A stretch of DNA of 64,000 nucleotides, from assembly GCA_949752735.1 (NCBI GenBank), contig OX457038.1:23558655-23622654 (forward strand), in the 5' to 3' direction. Both the position numbers and the translations under genes were made by a program. Under the pieces are notes generated by a model. It ran no database searches and was not told where the DNA came from. It saw nothing but the letters and a program-made list of their open reading frames with translations. Of the stretch, positions 46,044 to 55,231 are shown one piece after another. This DNA comes from Lumbricus terrestris (lineage: Eukaryota; Annelida; Clitellata; Crassiclitellata; Lumbricidae). Position 1 is the stretch's first letter. Each line of letters opens with the position of its first letter.

Positions 46044-46810
46044 GGAAAAGGCTGTGGCCTCAATGGTGGGAGGAGTGGGCTTAACACATGTCCGTGATCA
46101 AGCAGGACAGCAGCAAACAGCCTCCCGTTCAATGTTCAACATAACTCCTCGAAGGTAGGGTTGTCCTCAGTGCAGTTGAATCAAACGATCCAATATGGTC
46201 TGCACTCTGCAGTCTACTATGTTCTTGCTGCCCCACAAATCCCACCATACCAGGGCTGTGACCGTCATGCGGGCCACTATAGTCATTCTTACAGTCATAT
46301 CCTACAGATATTCTGCTTCAAAACACTTTTACAGAATGAAAATATCTTTTTATAACTTAAGTTATATTCGTTCGATTCTGTAAATTGTAAAAATCACAAC
46401 AAGTGAGAAAATCAAACTCAAAGTTTCAGAACATTTGTGTCATAAAATTTCTTAGCAACCATTATTTGATTCTACTACAATTTGACTGGCCAATACATAA
46501 TACATGATAATATTCTGCATCAAACACAGCAAATGGAATCAAAATCAAGCTACTGCTTTCCAAATTGTGACAGAATTACAGGCAACTGCGAAATTTAGAA
46601 TACAAATGAATGACTTAATGAAATGAAACAAACGCGTGGAGGCGTAGATGGCGAGTCTATTCGTCATAGGCAAGAAATAGGATGTAGGAGTCTAATATTT
46701 CAAAGAAATAATTAGACAGGCACTACGAGATAAGCACAACAATTACTTCATGGGCCTGTTCATAGTTTAATGTAATGGAAACAAATATTGCGACCAACAG
46801 CATTTATTCG
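46044..46810. other. intronic sequence, no gene seen
   Basis: No recognised feature. Confidence 0.45.
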
Positions 46811-47711
46811 CAGTGTGTTTGTATGCACACTTTTTATAGCTCCCCTTCAAGATAGCTACTCAGAGGCGTTCCCAACTACAGCGTGGACACTGCATCATTG
46901 TTTCACGCCGAAGTGCTGAGCAACTGCAGCTAGCGTTGCGAGGTGGAAACTTTCTCCGGAAAGTTTCATATCTTTTCGGAAAGTTTCGGAAACTTTCCGA
47001 CGTATTTTTCCGGAAACTTTCCGACATATTTTCCGCCAACAAAATATAATTAAATACATACTCAATTCTAACGAGTCCGAAATTTTCATTCAATACAATG
47101 TTACATATCAATCACTATAAGTAGTCTTAGGTGGTTATAACTGATAGTTTATTCAATAGATGGCACTGCTAGTGCTAGTGATCATTGTTCAGATTGTTCA
47201 CAAGGCCCAAAAAATACATTTAGGAATTAAATGCAATTAAACTTCGCCGTAAATTTAGAGAAAATATTTTTTATCATTCAGTCACCTTCATATTTGTGAG
47301 TTATGAAAATACAAGACAACATTGTTTTAGCCTTTAAGTATTGATAGATTGTTAGATTGTTTCATGTTTATAACAGTTTTTTAAACACGTTTTCTGCAAC
47401 AGGGCTGACTGCAGACATGCAAGCTACAACTAGTGTTTAATGCTCATATTAATTATTTTTAAGTTCAACATTGTTTGCATCGACAGAAGTACTGTAAATA
47501 AAAGGAGTTTAAACAATAATAAAAATTTATGAGAGTGAAATTCTGATATTTTCTGAGCTAAATGTATTTTTCCGGTTTTTCGGAAACTTTCCGGCAAAAT
47601 ACTTTTCCAGAAAAGCTACATCACTAATTGCAGCGACTTGGGTGGATTCGAACCTTCAACCCTCTGGCTGCAATGTAACGAGCATACCCACTACACCACC
47701 ACGCCGCACAA
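46811..47711 (-). mobile_element. tRNA-derived SINE, copy 7, split by a hAT
   Basis: The tail part is 46811-46930 and the head part (B box ggttcgaatcc, A-box side gtagtgggtatgctcg) is 47627-47711. Between them is a 696-bp DNA element. The CORE-like block is deleted in this copy. Confidence 0.88.
46931..47626. mobile_element. 696-bp hAT with TAGNG ends inside the SINE
   Basis: The 8-bp duplication actgcagc / attgcagc (46923-46930, 47627-47634; 7 of 8 identical) brackets ends TAGCG... and ...CACTA, the TAGNG terminal pattern of hAT. Subterminal repeats of GGAAACTTTCCGG occur at both ends (at least six copies). No transposase. Confidence 0.85.
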
Positions 47712-47740
47712 AAGGTGTCGACTATAGCTTACGAGTAGGC

Positions 47741-47980
47741 ATTTGTTTGTTTGTTTCTTTTGTTTGTAAGTGCACTTGTTATAGCGCCCCTTCAAGCTCT
47801 CTACTCAGAGGCGCTCCCGACTGCAGAGCAGACACTGCATCAAAGTTTCACGCCGAAGCGCTGAGCAATTGCGAGTGAAGGACTTGCCCAAGGTCCCACA
47901 CGGCGACTGAAGGTGAATTCGAACCTCGAACCTTCCGGCTTAAAGGCAACGACACCACCACTACACCACCGCGTCCCATT
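47741..47980 (-). mobile_element. tRNA-derived SINE, copy 8
   Basis: Minus strand, full length: head gacgcggtggtgtagtggtg, B box ggttcgaattc, central GGGACCTTGGGCAAGTCCTT in degenerate form, tail hairpin gagcgcctctgagtagagag, TTTG-type tail. Confidence 0.92.
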
Positions 47981-48194
47981 TGTCTATACCCCAATGACCT
48001 CTTGTAACCAAGAGCTAACAAAGAAATGAATAGGCCTACAAATCTATTGCGCCCGATAACAGTTGGGACTTGGGCTAATAAATTATGCGAGACTTCAATT
48101 ATTATAAAGAATTTTAATTATCTAACCACCTAAATAATAGGCCCAATTGTTGCTTTCGTCGGCCGTATTTAGAACGCTTTTGCTGAATAATTAT

Positions 48195-48515
48195 TCAATC
48201 AATCAATCGTAATTTATATAACGCCCCTCAGAGGCGTTCCCGGCCGAGATCAAGCGAAAAAAAACAGTTTTCAACAGTTTGTGAAATTGAGAACAGTCGG
48301 GCAGTGTCACATAGTCAAGGGAAGTCCATTCCAGGTTATTGAACCAACCACAGAGAACGAACGCCTATACATACATTAAAGGAACCATTAAGTCACCATG
48401 GACAGCAGAGCGCAGCGACCAATGCAAGTGGAAAGAGGGAGGCAAAGCTCACACAGATAAGAGGGTGCCCAGCCTGATAAACATCACCACACCAAAGATG
48501 CAATCCTAAATTTAG
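48195..48515 (-). mobile_element. LINE 3' fragment
   Basis: By sequence this is a sister of the 9545-9990 fragment (gtgaaa-tgagaacag, gtccattccaggttattgaa). The 3' stem reads ACGCC...GGCGT and the tail is GATT repeats. Coding frame decayed. Confidence 0.75.
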
Positions 48516-49019
48516 CTTTCCGTCATGCAAAATAAGCCTAATGTAAAATAACGTTTATACGAATTCTTTTCAAAACTAATGCAAACTAATGTTTTTCTCA
48601 GAAAGTAACTAAAAAATTAGCAACATCAACGACCAAGAATTTGCGGCTCTCGTGCACAATGCGCATGTGCACATCGAAAGCAGTGTTGTGAGATGTCTCA
48701 TAAACCAATAAGACTCAAAGAAAACTGGGTCAGAGGCATGGTTTGAATACTTATTATCGTTGTCAAACAGGTATTAACGGATGCTTATAACTTTGACCAA
48801 AACTTGGTCTAACTTAAACAGGCGACACAGTTTTCCAGGACCATCCCATGCCACATCGGAGGTCAAATATATTAAGTGGTACACATGGCTACAAGAAATA
48901 GTTCATCCGCGTATGACAACTCGGTCGTTCATGGCGAATTTTAACTTTGAAAACTTGCTCAGTGAGCGATTGTTTCAGAGAAAATCTTGACACCACATGC
49001 GTTAAAAGTCATTTTTACC
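48516..49019. other. intronic sequence, no gene seen
   Basis: No recognised feature. Confidence 0.45.
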
Positions 49020-49025
49020 ACTAAA

Positions 49026-49901
49026 TAGGGCCCCCAGAAATTCGCAATCTTGCGCAGCGCAAATTTCCAGGTTCAGTGCAACAGCGCAAAACTTGGCAAT
49101 CCGCGCGATTTTAGCGCAAATTTTGACAAAATCTTGCTAATTTATCTAAATTGGGCTTTGATTGACTTAAAATCACCGTGGCCCATGACAGTTCAACATA
49201 GCAACGACGACCAATGTGCGATAATCAAAATGGCGGCCGCCGAATGGGATGAAATTATAGATGAATTTTTAGTTAAAGACCGATATTTTTGGTAGTAACG
49301 CACAGACTTATAGTCTAAAAAATTCCAGAACTTCACGGCCACACAATAAAATGTGTCCGTGAAGTTCTGTAATTTTTTATACTATAAGTCTGTGCGTTAC
49401 TACCACAATAAAATGTGTCAGACGAAGTTTCTCAAAGCGGTCACACAGCAGCATCGCTTGCTGTCTCGGCTTATGACAGAACGAATGCATTTAATCTATA
49501 GGCGTCAGGCGTGCACACAAAGACGGAAGGCTAGTACTAAGCACGTTGTGTAACTTGATGATTCGTTATAATATAGGCATATATAATACTATTTTTAAGT
49601 TACATTTGTAATGAGCGTAGACTTCGGTGGGCGTAAAATTTGCAAAATTAAAATTATTTGCGATCGTCTGAATACATTAATCTTATGGTTATAGGAACTT
49701 TATAACTGCATTCTTGGCTTGATTGTCTCATTTCTAGAACGCCAAAGCTTTACACTAAATGACAAAAACACTGTTAGATACTTTGGTACACTGATTCAAT
49801 GAAAAAATAACGAACATTTTGATTTTTCAACTTGCGCAAAAATCGCGCAAATTTATCGTTTTTGGCACGCAATTTTTTCGCGCAAATTTCTGGGGGCCCT
49901 A
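49026..49901 (-). mobile_element. TIR element, TAGGGCCCCCAGAAATT family, copy B
   Basis: Ends TAGGGCCCCCAGAAATT and AATTTCTGGGGGCCCTA. The flanks actaaata / gctaaata suggest an 8-bp duplication with a 2-bp overlap, not fully resolved. Opposite orientation to copy A. It has an internal 114-bp hairpin not seen in A. Confidence 0.78.
49291..49404. repeat. 114-bp hairpin inside TIR copy B
   Basis: ggtagtaacgcacagactta at 49291 pairs with its complement ending at 49404. Most of the arm is paired (about 50 bp) with a short loop around acacaataaaatgtgt. Confidence 0.9.
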
Positions 49902-49974
49902 GCTAAATATATGAATTAAACATTTCTAATTGCAGATATTGAAAGCAGGCACATTTTAAAATAAAAATACACCT

Positions 49975-50466
49975 TCTTTCCCTTCAGGCTAGAATTATTC
50001 CCTCTGATGAGGGGTCAGCCACTCGGATCCTTCTACTCCACTTGTCTCTGTTTCCATTGTCTTCTTTCTTCATTTTGAGCAGCTTCAGGTCTTATTGTAT
50101 CACGTCCTACCATCTTTTCTTCTGTCGTCCCCGACTGCGTCGACCATATGCCTCCGCTTGCATGATTCTTTTGATACAGCTACCCTCCTCATTTCTCATT
50201 ACGTGTCCATACCACCTCAGCTTGTTCTCCCGTGTTTTGTCAGTGATGCATGCCACACCGAGCTTCTTCCTGATGTCCTCACTTCGTTTCATGTCTTTCA
50301 GTGATATTCCAAGCATCCATCGCAGCATTCTCATCTCGGTTCTTTCCAGCAAACCCTCATCCCTTTTTGTTAATGCCCAGGTCTCTGCTCCATATAGCAT
50401 TAAAAATACACCATAAAACGATATTTCATATTTTTGACCCCTCTCGCCTATTTCAGCTTGTAGCAC
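49975..50466 (-). pseudogene. LINE RT C-terminal fragment
   Basis: LMLYGAETWALTKRDEGLLE, RMLRWMLGISLKDMKRSEDI, NKLRWYGHVMRNEEGS, GRRSRGRQKKRW then a stop; the remnant KWSRRIRVADPSSEG follows in frame to about 49990. 5'-truncated. Confidence 0.85.
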
Positions 50467-50689
50467 AGTATTTAGTAAACGACAAGTGATGGGTTTTGAA
50501 CCCCTGCTTCACATATGGGCTTCAAACCCTAGGTTTTCAGTTACGACAACCCCTAAAATCGTTATACTCAGGACCCGAATAAGACCCGGCACCTCTGCCG
50601 GTGTGCCCCTCGTCCTGGATGGCAAACCACCCTCTCCTGAGTCTTTCTTTGATTAAGACTCAGGTTGGAGCATTTGGCCCAATTATTCT

Positions 50690-51263
50690 TCCTCCATTCA
50701 ATCAGCTATGTAGTATTAATGAGGTGACATGGCAAATGAACCTTAACATCTTTTGATAAACCCATGGAAAAATCTTGAGAGCAGAAGTAGAGCATTCCCT
50801 ACTGTCGGGACTATCCTATTTAGCTATTTGGACGCTAATACCTTACTTACTTCATGTCAATCTGGCTTCTGCAAGGGTCACTCTACCGAGTCGCTCTTTC
50901 TCTGCCTCCTCTCTGACAACTACGGTGCTACGAATGGGTAACAGGTCACCTTACTTACCCTGTATGACGTCAGTGCTTCTTTTGACTTGGTGGTCCATGA
51001 CATCCTTCCTCCTTCTGAGTCGTTTCTCCATAACTTTTGGTATCAAGGACCTTCCACTTCTCTGGATCAATTCTTATCTTTCCAAGCGCTCAACTTCTGT
51101 TGTCTTTCACTATAATCTCATTCACTCTAGCACCCTCTGCCCTTTTGACCTTCCCCAGCGACCTATCCTTGGGTCTCTTCTTGCATTGTCTTTACCGCAG
51201 ATATTGGTACTCTAATTACATCTTGTTCTCTCACAAATCATTCTTGCACTGATGATCTTCAGT
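50690..51263 (+). pseudogene. L2/CR1-like LINE, part 1 (RT), split
   Basis: RT pieces in shifting frames: NLASARV-like / QSGFCKGHSTESLF, YDVSASFDLVVHDIL (motif A), FPSDLSLGLFLHCLY-like. Interrupted at 51263 by a hAT; the C-terminal half resumes at 54320. Not functional. Confidence 0.75.
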
Positions 51264-51669
51264 CAGTGGCGTAACAACCATATAACGAAGGTGGACAAAA
51301 TCCACGGGCCCCCGAGACTCAAAGGGCCCCTTAGCTTATTAGGTAAAAAAGTGTTATGTACGTTTTCGGAGTTTTTCCATTTTATATTTAGTTACAGATT
51401 GTAGAGTCTAGGCCTAACCTGGATACGACCGACGTATATGATAAATGATACGCATGTGTTGTGTCTGTCTGGACTGTATGGGTCATCGGATGTGAGAGCA
51501 TTTGACCCGTAGTAGACATCAACACCTAGTTGCATGTTAGGGGCGGGCTCTACGGTTAGTATACGTTCATTCATGGAGGTCTAAGTTCATCCAAGTGCCC
51601 GACACAGCGTTAAGAAATGATGCTTGAAATAGTATCTGCTTTCTTTTCCCGCTCACTCTAATTCTAGCT

Positions 51670-51850
51670 GTGTGTGTGTGTGTGTGTCTATCTGTCTGTC
51701 TCTCTGTCTGTCAGACAGAGAGAGAGGTCTGTCTGTCTGTCTATCTGTCTCTCACTCTCTCTGTCACTCTCTGTGTGTGTGTGCATTGTGTGTACCTGTC
51801 TTTGTCTCTGTCTGTGTCAGTGTGTCAATACGAGCCAAGTGTTGAACTGA
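51670..51850. repeat. (TG)n/(TCTG)n compound microsatellite
   Basis: TG, TCTG and TC runs; the open frame here is a repeat translation. Confidence 0.95.
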
Positions 51851-52597
51851 CTGATAGGTTCCTACACACTGCACATTGCAGTGTTAATTCCTTCTCGCTC
51901 ATAAGAACAGTCATTCATTCATTTGCTTTTATCTGAATTATCACTATTGTGGTACCTAAACGAAAATAATCATCATATAAGATGAATGTCATATGAAACG
52001 CACGTACAGTTCTGGGCTTCTGGCAGTCAGAAACGAGCAGAGAAAAATTGAAAAATTGAGGCTGCTGTGTTTGCGAACAGTAAGGCTAGAATAGCCAAAT
52101 TCACGAATTCTACGAAGAACTACCGTAACAGGCCACAGTGAGTATACATTACAGGCACGTACGTGTGTGTACATATGGACCTTTGTATGGGTGTCACGAC
52201 AACAGACTGGTCTACAAACAACTCGTCTAACGACAACTGGTCTACAGACAACTGGTCTAGGCTACAGACAACTGGTTCAGCGCTTGAGAAATGGAAGCTG
52301 GATGAAAGTTTTGTACAGCTGAAATAGAGGCTGGATTGATAAAAAAATGCAAGAGAAATGGAAGCTGGATGAAGGTTCTTTTGCAGGTGAAATATAAGCT
52401 AGATTGACGAAAATAACGCATGAGAAATAGAAGCTGGAATGCTGGATGAAGGCATAAATTTTAGATCTAGGCCTAAAATAGAAGCTGGATTGATGAAAAA
52501 TGCTCAAGAGATGGGAACTGGATGAAGGTATTTTTATATCTGATATCGAAGTTGAATTGAAAAAAATAGCCTAACGAATGAGAAATGGAAGCTGGAT

Positions 52598-53764
52598 CAT
52601 GGGCGCCCGCAGAAATTTTTGCAGGGGGGGGCAAAATTTTTACGACAGTCACCAAATTTTTTAGTAGCAAGAGCTTGAGAATGCAATCCTGGAAATTAAG
52701 AATACGGGCATGTTTCAAAGAGGTTTCTTATGCAAATATCTCAGTTTCATTTTGTGCATAATTTTTAATATGAATAGTTTCGTTAGAAATTTGTTAAAAA
52801 TAAAAAGCAGATGCTAAAAAGTAATTTCGTAAACGTTCACTATATAAGTCCATAGTCTATGGACTTATTTTTCGTTCATTTATTCATTCATTCATTCTAT
52901 GGACCATAGAATGAATGAATGAATAAATGAACGAAAAATAGGCGTCAGTTTTCAATGACAAGTGCTCCTCTAGCTGCTTCTAAAGCGCCACTCGAAAGCC
53001 AATCGCAGGGCACCAGCGTTTTCACATGTACTGCATCGAGTCAGAAACCTGTTCCAAAGAGTATATTCAGAAATAGGTCCAAGTCTGGTATCCAGAGGGC
53101 CAGAGTAACTGTTAATGCGGGTGCTATTTAGGAGGGTGTAGGATCAGAGGATCAGATGAGTGAGGGAATAAATTCTTTTGTACAGATCTCTTTGTCAGTT
53201 TTGGGTGTAAATCCTGAGGTGTGATAACCAGAGCCAAGTTTATCTACAGTTTGACCTCCCTGGATTCTGTCCTGGCAGCTTGCAAAATGGACAAAATGGA
53301 GCCTGGCTTATAGCAGACTTGGTTTATATAATTACAATGCTGGCGAATAAGCAGCTTTCCCTGATGTAATTTCAGTGTACTTTGAGAAATTTTCAAATTT
53401 TTGCATTAGTATTTAATTTTTTGCAGTTGTGATTATTTGCACTACAGCTTGATTCCACTCAAGTAGGCCATAATCGATAGGCCTGCTGATTGCATGGATG
53501 CCCGCAGTAGGGTTGAAAACCAATGGTCATTGTTACAGTTTTTAGAAAGAGCTTGAACATGCAAGACAGAAATTTATCAGAGCATGTTTACATGTAGTTC
53601 TATAGAGATCTCTAAACGTAGATTTCTGACTGTATCATTCATATCATTGGTGCATTAAGGCAAAGAAATTTGTTAAAAACCCAAAAGCAGTAGTTAAAAA
53701 CATAGATTTCAATTTTCCAGGGGGGGCAAGTACCCCCCCTTGCCCCTATGTGCGGGCGCCCATG
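52598..53764. mobile_element. 1.2-kb hAT-like element, CATGGGCGCCCGCA ends
   Basis: Perfect 14-bp ends CATGGGCGCCCGCA / TGCGGGCGCCCATG and a perfect 8-bp duplication agctggat (52590-52597, 53765-53772). Subterminal ggggggggcaaaa and ccccccttgcccc. It carries the 75-bp near-perfect palindrome at 52866-52940. No transposase. Confidence 0.88.
52866..52940. repeat. perfect palindrome, 37-bp arms, 1-nt loop
   Basis: The left arm 52866-52902 is exactly complementary to 52904-52940 with a single A between. Contains (TTCA)n. It would form a cruciform or hairpin. Confidence 0.95.
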
Positions 53765-54319
53765 AGCTGGATTAAGGTATTTTTAGATCTGAAATAGAAG
53801 CTGTATACACGTTGATATGCATGAGTGAAAATCATCAATCCAGCTTCCATTTAAGCTAGAAAACCATTTAATGTTTTTTCATAAATCCAGTTTCTATTTC
53901 ATCAATAGTACGAGTTGTCTGTAGACCAGTTGTCTGTAGATCAGTAACTGTTGTTGTTAGATGAGTTGTCTGTAGACCAGTTGTCTGTAGACCAGTAACT
54001 GTTGTTGTTAGATGAGTTGTCTGTAGACCAGTTGTCGTGGAACCGTTTTCTTGTTTTGCATTGAACCATTAGTGTGTCTTAACAATGGATTATTGATGAC
54101 AGCGTTTAATACTGACATTCATAATGCGAAACTTTATGAAAACTCACAAGTATGCCTATACTATTGCGCTACCAAAATTACTTCAGATATAATAGGCATG
54201 CTTGTTTTAAAATAGCCATCTCATTGTTTTCACTGTTTAGTCTCGTTAATGGATAGGGGGCCCCCAAGCTGAGAATGTCCACGGGCCTCCGGCTCATTTG
54301 CTACGCCACTGTGTTCAGT

Positions 54320-55231
54320 CATACATGCATTGCTTAGCTTCGTAAGCTTCTGAACTGCAGTCCGCACAATGTCTTATGCTGCTGACTCCTCATTGCCTGA
54401 ATTTCATGAAATGGCCTGATTAAACCCACTAAAAAATCAATATATTTGGTATAGTACCTGCCAGTAGCTGGACAAACTGGACTTGGGATCCTTATCTTCT
54501 GAAGTCCCTACCTTCATCTTCTCCACCTCTGTCCGCGGGATCTTGGGGTCATACTGGACCAAGGATCATCGTTTGTGGAGCATATTACGTCACTGACTCG
54601 ATCCTGCTACATCTTTCGCACCAGTAACGGGCAGTCTCCCATTCCCTTGCCTCCTCTCCCGCTGCCATCATGGCTCATACTTTTATCATTAATCGAATAG
54701 ACTACTGCTCTTTCCTCTACTTTGGACTCCCAGGGTTCAATTGCAACCCTTGGAGCAAGTTCAGCGTGCGGCGGCTCACTTGATTGGCCATTGCCTAAAT
54801 TTGGTCATATCTCCGCTTAAATGAGGGATGTCATCCACTGGCTCCCTGTCCAGCAGTGCATCCATTATAGGGTCTCCTTCATCGTCCTGTACAGTGTGCC
54901 TGTCTATCCTCATAAACTCTTTACTTTAACTTCGGGTTGCTCTGGTTGCCGCTCTCCGACTTTGTGGTTCCACATGCATGCACAGCTACCAGAGAAAATA
55001 GGTCTTTCTCGATTGTGGGTCCTTCTTTTTTGAATAGCCTCCTTCCCTTTGGCCTGCGTTCACTTCCACGGGACTTGTCAAACTCTTTTTATAAACTACT
55101 CAAGATTTTCCTCTTTGCCTGTGCCTGGGTTGGAAGCAACCTAGAAGTCATCTTAAAGTGGTGCTATATAAACTCCTCAGAAAGATAAATAGATAGATAT
55201 ATAGATAGATAGAGATAGATAGAGCAAGAAT
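54320..55231 (+). pseudogene. L2/CR1-like LINE, part 2 (C-terminus, 3' tail)
   Basis: Frames include DVIHWLPVQQCIHYRVSFIV and RSFSIVGPSFLNSLLPFGLR, ending KWCYINSSER. The 3' end gtggtgctatataaactcct is followed by a (GATA)n tail (55184-55231). Continuation of the LINE at 50690-51263. Confidence 0.8.

Larger units (their letters stand above)
52191..54044. mobile_element. TIR element with CACGACAACTGGTCTAC ends
   Basis: gtgtcacgacaacagactgg at the left and gaccagttgtcgtggaac at the right are inverted. Each end carries several copies of GACAACTGGTCTACA. Between them are about five degenerate units of a 60-90-bp repeat (gagaaatggaagctggatga...). A hAT is inserted in one unit. Confidence 0.7.
51264..54311. 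mobile_element. 3.0-kb hAT, CAGTGGCGTAAC ends, inside a LINE
   Basis: Ends CAGTGGCGTAAC and GCTACGCCACTG, duplication tcttcagt / tgttcagt (51256-51263, 54312-54319; 7 of 8). Subterminal gtggacaaaatccacgggcc and gaatgtccacgggcctccgg are inverted. No transposase. It contains a TG/TCTG microsatellite (51670-51850) and two further nested elements. Confidence 0.9.

Noticed and set aside
53900..54040. CRISPR-like array (repeated GTCTGTAGACCAGTTG with short gaps)
   Set aside because: Repeats are short, directly abutting and mirrored at the opposite end of a TIR element; eukaryotic transposon context.
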